From an uncultured Eubacterium sp. (GTDB lineage Bacteria > Bacillota > Clostridia > Peptostreptococcales > Anaerovoracaceae): 8,288 nt of DNA. This document shows positions 1 through 5,406 of the stretch, one piece after another; position 1 is the stretch's first letter; the number at the start of each line of letters is the position of its first letter. The stretch lies in NCBI GenBank assembly GCA_905193765.1, contig CAJJPZ010000093.1, positions 1-8,288 on the forward strand, written 5' to 3'. The notes under the pieces were generated by a model, which saw nothing but the letters and a program-made list of their open reading frames with translations, was not told where the DNA came from and searched no databases. A program made the translations under genes and the position numbers.

Positions 1-960
1 CATCTCTGCGATGTAAGCTCCGATATAGAATCTTACCTTGTGAGCGAACACCTTGAGTGCCAGCAGAGCTCTTTCGTTGCCGTCTTCAGCAGCAGCTTCG
101 AGGTCTCTGAAGTCGCTTGAAACGCCTGAAATACCCAGAACACCTGACTTCTTGTTCAGGATCTCGTTTGCAACACCCTGATCGAGGTTTTCCTTTTCTC
201 TGATATAAGTAACGATAGCCGGGTCGATGTCTCCGCTCCTTGTTCCCATTACGAGACCCTCAAGCGGTGTGAATCCCATCGATGTATCGATGCACTTGCC
301 TCTCTTGATAGCTGATACTGATGCTCCGTTGCCCAGGTGGCATGTGATGATCTTCAGATCGTCGAGGTTTACGTTCATGATATCTGAAGCTCTCTCAGCT
401 ACGTATTTATGGCTTGTTCCGTGGAATCCGTATCTTCTGATGCCGTACTTCTGATAATATTCATACGGGATAGCGTAGATATATGATTCAGGAGGCATAG
501 TCTGGTGGAATGCTGTATCGAATACTGCAACCATCGGAGTCTCCGGCATGAGTGCCTGACATGCTGCTATACCCAGAAGGTTAGGCGGATTATGGAGCGG
601 TGCCAGATCTACGCACTCTTCGAGAGTCTTGATAACTGTTTCGTCGATAAGTACCGAGTGAGCGTATTTTTCTCCGGCATGTACCACACGATGGCCTACA
701 GCACCGATCTCGCTCATATCTTTAACAACACCGTGGTCTTCGTCCTGGATCGCATCGAGAACATGTCCGATAGCAACCTTGTGGTCTGCCATAGGTGTAA
801 CCAGCTTGAACTTGTCCATACCGATCTTTTCGTGAGTGATCACTGAGCCGTCCATGCCGATCCTTTCAACGAGACCTTTACACATGAGTACTTCATTTGT
901 CATATCAAGTACCTGATATTTGAGTGAAGAGCTTCCGCAGTTGATAACTAAAACTTTCAT
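1..960 (-). CDS. ackA: Acetate kinase, C-terminus cut by window edge
   Basis: Acetate kinase reversibly converts acetate and ATP to acetyl phosphate and ADP. In fermenters it usually runs towards ATP and acetate, paired with phosphotransacetylase; it is cytoplasmic. The frame gives 320 codons with no stop before the window edge. Family proteins are about 400 residues, so roughly 80 C-terminal residues lie outside. It starts MKVLVINCGSSSLKY, the first phosphate-binding signature with Asn7. GHRVVHAGEKY is at 89-99, AVFDTAFHQTMP at 145-156 with the catalytic-type Asp148, FHGTSHKYV at 179-187, HLGNGAS at 208-214 and MGTRSGDIDP at 238-247. The ATG at 958-960 has GGAGG (971-975) ten bases upstream. 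The gene has its own near-consensus promoter after tmcAL. Isoleucine codons are almost all ATC (23 of 25 by my count), unlike its neighbours, which suggests high expression. Identification is very secure. Confidence 0.98.
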   Translation of the reverse strand, partial: MKVLVINCGSSSLKYQVLDMTNEVLMCKGLVERIGMDGSVITHEKIGMDKFKLVTPMADHKVAIGHVLDAIQDEDHGVVKDMSEIGAVGHRVVHAGEKYAHSVLIDETVIKTLEECVDLAPLHNPPNLLGIAACQALMPETPMVAVFDTAFHQTMPPESYIYAIPYEYYQKYGIRRYGFHGTSHKYVAERASDIMNVNLDDLKIITCHLGNGASVSAIKRGKCIDTSMGFTPLEGLVMGTRSGDIDPAIVTYIREKENLDQGVANEILNKKSGVLGISGVSSDFRDLEAAAEDGNERALLALKVFAHKVRFYIGAYIAEM

Positions 961-1004
961 TATATATTTTCCTCCGTGTTAAATTAATCTGAAACAACTA
1001 TAAT

Positions 1005-1033
1005 ATTATAACTTTTACAGCCACTGTTTTCAA
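1005..1033 (-). promoter_or_regulatory. Sigma-A type promoter of ackA
   Basis: On the minus strand TTGAAA (1028-1033) is followed after exactly 17 bases by TATAAT (1005-1010). That is five of six and six of six matches to the vegetative consensus at ideal spacing. The -10 lies 44 bases before the ackA start, leaving a short leader with GGAGG at 971-975. The surrounding DNA is A/T rich. No terminator is obvious between tmcAL and this promoter, so ackA may also receive read-through from the upstream operon. Confidence 0.8.
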
Positions 1034-1048
1034 GGCTTTTATACGACT

Positions 1049-2248
1049 TTATATGAAATGACCGCTGAAGACCCTGTCCGAGTATCGGTACAGATCCCTG
1101 CCTGCCAGTATGTTGTACATGTCCGCCGCCAGCATATCATATCCGAGCGTTTCTGTGATCTCCGGAAAACGGTGCGCTTCCTTGTTCACGTTCGTTATCA
1201 CCGGTATTTCAGACATTTCGTCCTTTTTCATCCTCCGGATGAGCTCACGTCCTCCGGGACCTGACGCAAGCACACGTCCGTAGCATCCTGATGGCACAGT
1301 GCCGCTGCCTATCCCCAGCAGTATATATACAAGTATGCGTCTCACCGCCGCAGCCGTGTATCTTCTGGACACCACCGACGAGACCAGCCCGTCCAGGCTG
1401 CTGCTGTGCACAGCCTCCTTCTTCAGCTTATGCTCAAGCCCCTCTCCCACGCAGTATATATGCGAAAGCTGATCAGGCGTCTTTCTTATGACATCGGCCC
1501 TTACCAGCTGGAACATCAGTTCATCAGAAGGCATATTCGTCGCAAATCTGTCCAGTTCATCCCTCACGTTCTCCGGCACATATATCGATATATCGCTGTC
1601 GCATCTGATCTGCCTTCGTATCACCGTGGCTCCTGCAAAGCCTGCATCAGCGTCAGCGTCGTAATATCCCGATCCGCTGCGCTTCACAGTTACAGCTTCG
1701 ATATGCCTGCCTTGCTTTTCCCAGAAATATATCCTTTTCAGATACTCCAGCGCCAGGATATCGTTAGGCGACGTCATCATGTCTGCAGTTTTCCTGCCGG
1801 ACACCTTTTCCACTGCCAGCTGGTTTGCTTTCGCGAATGAGAATCCTTCCTTCATGATTTTTCTACGCAGCGGAGCTATCTCAGTCTCTCTGTCTGCCAT
1901 CTCCCATGCAGCCTCTCTCAGAACAGCGATATCACCGTTCTCGCTTCCGAAGCACATATGTGTGGCTCCTGATCTGACCAGTATATCGACGCTTCCTGCT
2001 GCGAATATCTGTGCTGGTGCGCATGCATACAGGAACGGCAGCTCAAAAACAAGGTCGATGCCGTTGATCACGGCAAGCTTCGCCCTGGTCCATTTGTCCA
2101 TGACAGCCGGTTCGCCTCTCTGAGTGAAACTTCCGCTCATGACTGCAACTATGCTGTCGGCTTCTGTCAGTTCCCGCGCTTTTTCGATGTGATATATATG
2201 ACCGTTGTGGAGCGGATTGTATTCCGCTGCTATACCTGTTATCCTCAT
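1049..2248 (-). CDS. tmcAL: tRNA(Met) cytidine acetate ligase (TmcAL, YlbM family)
   Basis: TmcAL makes N4-acetylcytidine at wobble position 34 of elongator tRNA-Met. It activates acetate with ATP, as shown for Bacillus subtilis YlbM. The 399-residue protein is close to the usual length of about 400. It opens with MRITGIAAEYNPLHNGHIYH; the HNGH at 14-17 is the nucleotidyltransferase HxGH motif. A highly conserved block follows at about 37-71 (MSGSFTQRGEPAVMDKW onwards, ending VFELP). SPNDILALEYLKRI and a GATVIRR segment in the middle also fit the family. The ATG at 2246-2248 lies 7 bases after the TGA of the ylbJ-like gene. The only SD-like sequence (GGGAG) is one base from the ATG, so translation probably depends on coupling to the upstream gene. 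ackA follows 88 bases downstream. Identification is secure; activity is inferred from the family. Confidence 0.95.
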   Translation of the reverse strand: MRITGIAAEYNPLHNGHIYHIEKARELTEADSIVAVMSGSFTQRGEPAVMDKWTRAKLAVINGIDLVFELPFLYACAPAQIFAAGSVDILVRSGATHMCFGSENGDIAVLREAAWEMADRETEIAPLRRKIMKEGFSFAKANQLAVEKVSGRKTADMMTSPNDILALEYLKRIYFWEKQGRHIEAVTVKRSGSGYYDADADAGFAGATVIRRQIRCDSDISIYVPENVRDELDRFATNMPSDELMFQLVRADVIRKTPDQLSHIYCVGEGLEHKLKKEAVHSSSLDGLVSSVVSRRYTAAAVRRILVYILLGIGSGTVPSGCYGRVLASGPGGRELIRRMKKDEMSEIPVITNVNKEAHRFPEITETLGYDMLAADMYNILAGRDLYRYSDRVFSGHFI

Positions 2249-2255
2249 GCTCCCA

Positions 2256-3221
2256 TCATAACATAACAGCTGAAAGAATCAAAGCGGTTGCGGTGGAAAA
2301 AATACAGTGTGTGAGCTTTGTCCTGACAAGATACCCCGCGGGCACGCCGCAGCCGCTGAGCATGCTCATGGACTGCCCCAGTACGGACAGCCCTCCCCAT
2401 GACATTACAGCCGTGCACATCACACACTTTGCTGCATCTGACAGCATACGGCATTCAGCAGCCGCTCCGCAGCCTACAGTCATTTCAAAGAACCCTTTCA
2501 CGAGGGCACGCACACTCTGATTGCCTACAAGAGACAGCAGCCCGCTCATGTGGAGCATATCCGTCACGAACATGAATATGACGATGTATGCAAGTATTAT
2601 CCCCAGCGCTCTGAAAGACGATGTGATGGAATCTGTCAGCGACTCCTGTATACCTGCTCCCGGCACGATATGATCCCTGCAGTATCCCGCTTCCGCTTTC
2701 CGGCGAGTCCGGTATCCGTGCGAATACACGGCTCCGTTGATAAGCGCACCTGCATAGTGAGACACAGCGATTATGCCGCCGGCCAGACCCGACCCCAGCA
2801 TCCCTGCACCGACAGCGCCCACCATGAATGCAGGCCCCGACGTGCTGCAGAAAGATATCAGCCGCTTCGCTTCACCGGTGCCTATATCCCCTGCACGCTT
2901 CATATCACCGATGATCTTGGCTCCCATGGGATATCCGGAAAGGACGCTCATGGTAAAGGGCAGCATGCCCGGACTGAAGCACTTCATTATCCCGAGGTTC
3001 TGCAGGAAATTGGCACATATGAAAAATGGCAGCAGTGCAGGAAGCACATTGGTCAGCCACAGCGATATCCCCTTTCGCGCCGAATCCAGCGCTACTGCAG
3101 GGAAAAGTATCATAAGCACACAGCCTGCCGCTGCTGCAGCTCCTGCGATCACTATCCTGCCTGTTCTTGAATTTTTCCTCAAATAAAAAATATCCATGGT
3201 AGAGTCTATTCTCTCCGCCAT
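2256..3221 (-). CDS. ylbJ: YlbJ-like integral membrane protein (nucleoside-recognition/Gate domain)
   Basis: This is a polytopic membrane protein of up to 321 residues. Hydrophobic segments lie near 23-43, 53-77, 132-156, 204-228, 264-285 and 303-321. LSGYPMGAKIIGDM (94-107) is the G-(F/Y)-P-x-G-x-K signature of YlbJ and related Gate-domain proteins. SFCSTSGPAFMVGAVG (123-138) and SWGGLSVLGQ (274-283) also fit. YlbJ is required for sporulation in Bacillus subtilis but its transport function is not established. At 313-321 residues it is shorter than the Bacillus protein (about 400), mainly before the GYPMGAK motif. The start is uncertain: ATG 3219-3221 has no SD, while in-frame ATG 3195-3197 (313 residues) has GGAGAG 13 bases upstream. 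Both ATGs lie in opposite arms of an inverted repeat. It sits 27 bases after the coiled-coil gene and 7 bases before tmcAL. The spore-protein gene nearby supports a sporulation role. Confidence 0.85.
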   Translation of the reverse strand: MAERIDSTMDIFYLRKNSRTGRIVIAGAAAAAGCVLMILFPAVALDSARKGISLWLTNVLPALLPFFICANFLQNLGIMKCFSPGMLPFTMSVLSGYPMGAKIIGDMKRAGDIGTGEAKRLISFCSTSGPAFMVGAVGAGMLGSGLAGGIIAVSHYAGALINGAVYSHGYRTRRKAEAGYCRDHIVPGAGIQESLTDSITSSFRALGIILAYIVIFMFVTDMLHMSGLLSLVGNQSVRALVKGFFEMTVGCGAAAECRMLSDAAKCVMCTAVMSWGGLSVLGQSMSMLSGCGVPAGYLVRTKLTHCIFSTATALILSAVML

Positions 3222-3227
3222 GGATAT
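3190..3227. repeat. Perfect inverted repeat enclosing both ylbJ start candidates
   Basis: ATATCCATGG (3190-3199) and CCATGGATAT (3218-3227) are exact reverse complements: a 10-bp stem around an 18-base loop. Within the loop AGAG (3201-3204) and CTCT (3211-3214) can extend the stem after a bulge. On the minus-strand mRNA each arm contains one in-frame ATG of the ylbJ-like gene, and the SD-like GGAGAG lies in the loop or inner stem. There is no T run, so it is not a terminator. Folding would hide both start codons, so a translational control element is possible. This function is inferred from position only. Confidence 0.6.
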
Positions 3228-3248
3228 ATGACATTTCAGTTGTCTGTC

Positions 3249-3818
3249 TTATGCTTCCTCTTCATCGCTGAGCGGTGACGGTGCAGGCATGTCCTCCGCA
3301 TTCACCTGCGCTCTGTACGCCATATCCTTCAGCTCGTCTCTGTTTGCTGCCAGAGCCGAATTGATGTCTTCGAAAGCTTTCTCTATGCTGGTGAACATCT
3401 CGCCGAAATATATGGAGCTGAGATGTTCCATCTTTCCCTGGAAATTATAGAGGATACTATCGAGATAATCATATGTACCGATCTTGAGCTGCTTGGCAGT
3501 GTCTTCCGTGACCTTCATCAGCTCTTCCGCCCTGAGTTTGGCTTTTACCGTTATATCATTGTTCTCCACCAGCGTATCCGCCTGCTTCTGCGCATCATCG
3601 ATAACCGCCTCGTACTGTGTCTTGGCTTCAGCGATTATACGCTCTCTCTCGTTCTTTATCCACTGAGCCTGCTGTATCTCATCCGGCAGTTCCGCCCTTA
3701 TCTCCCTGACTATCTCCAATAATTCCTGAGAGTCTACCATGATCTTTCCTGTAAGCGGGAATCCTGCCGCTGTATCCACTATTTCTTCGATTTCTTCCAA
3801 CAGTTCCAAAACTCTCAT
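3249..3818 (-). CDS. Coiled-coil protein of unknown function, ATPase subunit E-like
   Basis: This encodes a 189-residue acidic, charge-rich protein without membrane segments or signal peptide. The N-terminus (MRVLELLEEIEEIVDTAAGF) and a stretch near 29-60 (VDSQELLEIVREI, LPDEIQQAQWIKNERERI) resemble a conserved but uncharacterised clostridial family found between coaD and ylbJ. I recall that family being annotated loosely as ATPase. Residues 50-110 are a long helix rich in Ala, Glu, Lys and Gln, compatible with a coiled coil like the stalk subunits of V-type ATPases or DivIVA-like proteins. There is no Walker motif, so calling it an ATPase is unsupported. The C-terminus is acidic and disordered-looking (PSPLSDEEEA). 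ATG 3816-3818 has GGAGG (3824-3828) five bases upstream, overlapping the coaD stop codon, so the two are likely coupled. Location in the ylbJ operon hints at a cell-envelope or sporulation role. Confidence 0.85.
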   Translation of the reverse strand: MRVLELLEEIEEIVDTAAGFPLTGKIMVDSQELLEIVREIRAELPDEIQQAQWIKNERERIIAEAKTQYEAVIDDAQKQADTLVENNDITVKAKLRAEELMKVTEDTAKQLKIGTYDYLDSILYNFQGKMEHLSSIYFGEMFTSIEKAFEDINSALAANRDELKDMAYRAQVNAEDMPAPSPLSDEEEA

Positions 3819-3827
3819 ATTATCCTC

Positions 3828-4313
3828 CTATTTCCTGATTTTATCATTCATATGTTTCAGTATTTCATCCGGGACCAGCCCCTCTATGCTCCCTCCGAGA
3901 GAATGCACCTCTTTCATCATGCTGGAGCTGATAAACGAGTACTCCGGTTCAGTCATGAGAAAAACAGTCTCGACCTTTTCGTTGAAAAGCCTGTCGTTCA
4001 TCTGCGCCATCTGTATCTCGTATTCAAAATCCATCGCTGCTCTCAGACCTCTGACCACGACGTTGAAGTCATTGTCATTGACATAGTCCGCCAGAAGCCC
4101 CGAGAAGTTCCCTACCTTTACATTAGGCAGCCCCTTCAGCGTTTCTCTGATCATTAGTTCACGTTCCTCAAGAGTGAACATGGACTTCTTGGAAGGATTC
4201 ACGATTATACCTACAGTAAGTTCATCATAAAGTTTCGCTGCACGTTCTATTATATTGTAATGTCCGTTGGTAAGCGGATCGAATGAGCCTGTATATAGTG
4301 CTTTTGTCTTCAT
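3828..4313 (-). CDS. coaD: Pantetheine-phosphate adenylyltransferase
   Basis: CoaD (PPAT) transfers AMP from ATP to 4'-phosphopantetheine, giving dephospho-CoA, the penultimate step of coenzyme A synthesis. With the ATG at 4311-4313 the protein is 161 residues, the usual family length. It begins MKTKALYTGSFDPLTNGHYN; TNGH at 15-18 is the nucleotide-binding motif with catalytic-type His18. VVVRGLRAAMDFEYE (85-99) and FISSSMMKEV (127-136) are the other family blocks. A TTG at 4329-4331 would add six residues, but it overlaps the SD GGAGGG (4324-4329). That SD is ten bases from the ATG, so the ATG start is preferred. The stop TAG overlaps the SD of the next gene. A near-consensus promoter lies just upstream although rsmD is only 56 bases away, so coaD can probably be transcribed apart from rsmD. 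Confidence 0.97.
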   Translation of the reverse strand: MKTKALYTGSFDPLTNGHYNIIERAAKLYDELTVGIIVNPSKKSMFTLEERELMIRETLKGLPNVKVGNFSGLLADYVNDNDFNVVVRGLRAAMDFEYEIQMAQMNDRLFNEKVETVFLMTEPEYSFISSSMMKEVHSLGGSIEGLVPDEILKHMNDKIRK

Positions 4314-4323
4314 CTGCAGTGTG

Positions 4324-4329
4324 CCCTCC
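4324..4329 (-). promoter_or_regulatory. Ribosome binding site fixing the coaD start
   Basis: GGAGGG on the minus strand lies ten bases before the ATG at 4311-4313. It overlaps the competing upstream TTG (4329-4331), which has no SD of its own, so it argues for the ATG and a 161-residue CoaD. Confidence 0.75.
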
Positions 4330-4344
4330 AATTGATATCATTTA

Positions 4345-4373
4345 ATTATATCACGCTTTTTTTATCCGTTCAA
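4345..4373 (-). promoter_or_regulatory. Promoter-like sequence for coaD and downstream genes
   Basis: On the minus strand TTGAAC (4368-4373) is followed after 17 bases by TATAAT (4345-4350). The -35 matches four of six consensus bases and overlaps the rsmD stop codon (4370-4372); the -10 is perfect. The spacer contains a run of seven A residues. The -10 lies 31 bases before the coaD start. This could give coaD, the coiled-coil gene, ylbJ and tmcAL a transcript of their own. Confidence 0.6.
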
Positions 4374-4906
4374 CAATAGATTGACAGCATGACTATGCCG
4401 TATTTTCTCTCTTTTATTTTCTCAAAACCGAAGAAATCATCAGGCAGTTTTTCCTCTTTCCTGTGCTCTGCGACTATGACACCGTCCTCCGCGAGAAGAT
4501 CGTTTTCCTTTATCAGTCTGAAGCAGTCTTCCAGATATCCTTTACCGTAAGGAGGATCCAGTAGTATTACGTCAAACTGCCCGTCGATATTCATGAGCAC
4601 CTTTTTGTAATCTCCCGGCACCACTTTCGCACCTTTTTCTATCCTGCAGTGAGCTATATTGGATTTTATCAGTCTGATGCTTTCTCTGGAACTGTCCGCG
4701 AAGACGCATAGCTCAGCGCCTCTGCTCAGCGCCTCTATGCCGAGATTCCCTGTTCCCGAGAAAAGATCCAGCACTCTGCTTCCCCACATGTTCTCCGCCA
4801 GTATGCTGAACAGAGCCTCCTTGACCTTATCTGTCGTCGGACGTACCGAATTATCTGCCGGAGGCGTAAGACGTCTCCCTTTATATTCACCTGCTATCAC
4901 ACGCAT
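4370..4906 (-). CDS. rsmD: 16S rRNA (guanine(966)-N(2))-methyltransferase
   Basis: RsmD uses S-adenosylmethionine to methylate N2 of G966 (E. coli numbering) in 16S rRNA during 30S assembly. The 178-residue length is typical. It begins MRVIAGEYKGRRL, a near-universal RsmD start, then VRPTTDKVKEALFSIL (21-36). DLFSGTGNLGIEALSRGA (47-64) is the SAM-binding motif I region, and LLDPPYGKGY (115-124) holds the catalytic DPPY of amino-group methyltransferases. The ATG at 4904-4906 has AGGAGG (4915-4920) eight bases upstream. It precedes coaD, the classic rsmD-coaD pair. Unlike a simple recG-rsmD operon, a plus-strand spore-protein gene separates it from recG, so it needs its own promoter; a candidate lies at 4961-4989. 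Identification is secure. Confidence 0.97.
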   Translation of the reverse strand: MRVIAGEYKGRRLTPPADNSVRPTTDKVKEALFSILAENMWGSRVLDLFSGTGNLGIEALSRGAELCVFADSSRESIRLIKSNIAHCRIEKGAKVVPGDYKKVLMNIDGQFDVILLDPPYGKGYLEDCFRLIKENDLLAEDGVIVAEHRKEEKLPDDFFGFEKIKERKYGIVMLSIYC

Positions 4907-4960
4907 CTGATCTACCTCCTGTAATCATCCCTTGAGATCGCGAATTATCCGCGCCAACAT

Positions 4961-4989
4961 ATTGTAGCACTATTGATGCGATATATCCA
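4961..4989 (-). promoter_or_regulatory. Probable rsmD promoter
   Basis: On the minus strand TGGATA (4984-4989) and TACAAT (4961-4966) are separated by 17 bases. They match the vegetative consensus at four and five of six positions. The -10 is 54 bases before the rsmD ATG. A promoter is required here because the upstream neighbour is divergent. The -35 overlaps one arm of an inverted repeat (4987-5000). Confidence 0.5.
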
Positions 4990-5018
4990 GTACAAACTGG
5001 TAAAAATGCGTTCCGCAT
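4987..5018. repeat. Two small inverted repeats in the rsmD/spore-protein divergent region
   Basis: CCAGT-ACAA-ACTGG (4987-5000) and ATGCG-TTC-CGCAT (5006-5018) are two perfect 5-bp dyads in tandem, centred about 18 bases apart. They lie between the divergent starts of rsmD (4906) and the spore-protein gene (5083). The first overlaps the predicted rsmD -35. They could be operators, but 5-bp dyads arise by chance fairly often, so confidence is low. Confidence 0.3.
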
Positions 5019-5068
5019 GAAATTATTGCTTGTCATAGATTTCTCCCGCCGGGTTAAATTATTAGTAC

Positions 5069-5078
5069 AGGAGGTGAT
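5069..5078 (+). promoter_or_regulatory. Near-perfect Shine-Dalgarno of the spore-protein gene
   Basis: AGGAGGTGAT is fully complementary over ten bases to the 3' end of 16S rRNA (ATCACCTCCT). Its GGAGG core ends eight bases before the ATG at 5083. It fixes that ATG as the start rather than the upstream in-frame ATG at 5017, and fits a product made in large amounts. Confidence 0.9.
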
Positions 5079-5082
5079 AAAC

Positions 5083-5283
5083 ATGTCATTACAGGATAAA
5101 ATGAATGTAAGCGCAAAGCCTGCATTAAAGAACCTTAAGACTGAGGTAGCCAACGAGCTGGGACTCGCTAATTACGAACAGGCTGACAAGGGGAACATGA
5201 CCGCAAGAGAAAACGGTTATGTAGGCGGCTATATGACTAAGAAGTTAGTCGAAATGGCTGAACAGCAGCTTTCAGGCAAATAA
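5083..5283 (+). CDS. Alpha/beta-type small acid-soluble spore protein (SASP)
   Basis: SASPs of this type coat DNA in the forespore, shift it towards an A-like form and protect it from UV, heat and chemicals. They are degraded at germination by the protease GPR. The product is 66 residues. LKTEVANELGL (18-28) matches the GPR cleavage region (consensus T-E-I/F-A-S-E-F), and MTARENGYVGGYMTKK (39-54) followed by LVEMAEQQL (55-63) is the conserved DNA-binding C-terminal signature. The strong SD and the family length support the ATG at 5083; the longer frame starting at 5017 adds residues not seen in SASPs. It is a single-gene unit, opposite in strand to everything around it, with its own terminator. 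Expression is expected from sigma-G in the forespore, but I could not find a convincing sigma-G promoter. It shows that the lineage makes spores. Confidence 0.95.
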   Translation: MSLQDKMNVSAKPALKNLKTEVANELGLANYEQADKGNMTARENGYVGGYMTKKLVEMAEQQLSGK

Positions 5284-5321
5284 CACCTGACAGCACTATC
5301 AGTATGATCTGAATGAAAACG

Positions 5322-5366
5322 GAGATATTTGCCTGAAAGCAGATATCTCTTTTTCATTTTTATTTT
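5322..5366 (+). terminator. Rho-independent terminator of the SASP gene
   Basis: GAGATATTTGC (5322-5332) pairs with GCAGATATCTC (5339-5349) over 11 bp including one U-G wobble, with loop CTGAAA. A T-rich tail of 17 bases with three T runs (5350-5366) follows on the plus strand. It lies 38 bases after the SASP stop codon. Confidence 0.92.
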
Positions 5367-5371
5367 CACCG

Positions 5372-5406
5372 AAAAGAGAAGCATTATCCTCAGGATATGC
5401 TTTCTC
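5372..5406 (-). terminator. Probable recG terminator
   Basis: On the minus strand the recG stop TGA runs directly into GAGAAAGCATATCC (5393-5406), loop TGA, then GGATAATGCTTCTC (5376-5389). This is a long stem with two single-base bulges, followed by TTTTC. The T run is only four bases, so strength is uncertain. Read-through would run into the neighbouring SASP terminator hairpin in antisense. Confidence 0.65.

Noticed and set aside
505..846. Plus-strand open frame of 113 residues with many Cys
   Set aside because: It lies wholly inside ackA on the opposite strand and has no ribosome binding site; the ackA frame carries clear family motifs.
2550..3170. Plus-strand open frame of 206 residues opposite the ylbJ-like gene
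   Set aside because: It is rich in His, Arg and Cys as expected for an antisense shadow, has no SD, and the opposite strand encodes a membrane protein with recognisable motifs.
4268..4280. Recurrent GTAAGCGG near 3750, 4270 and 7000 as a possible dispersed repeat
   Set aside because: These arise from codons for Pro-Leu-Thr-like stretches in unrelated genes; there is no flanking similarity.
4314..4331. Upstream TTG start of coaD
   Set aside because: The TTG overlaps the SD for the downstream ATG, and the 161-residue form matches the family length.
4940..4954. CGCG-containing dyad in the rsmD leader
   Set aside because: It is only 4 bp per arm with a 7-base centre; too short to separate from chance.
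5017..5082. N-terminal extension of the SASP (start at 5017)
   Set aside because: The perfect SD at 5069-5078 points to the ATG at 5083, and the added residues do not resemble SASP N-termini.
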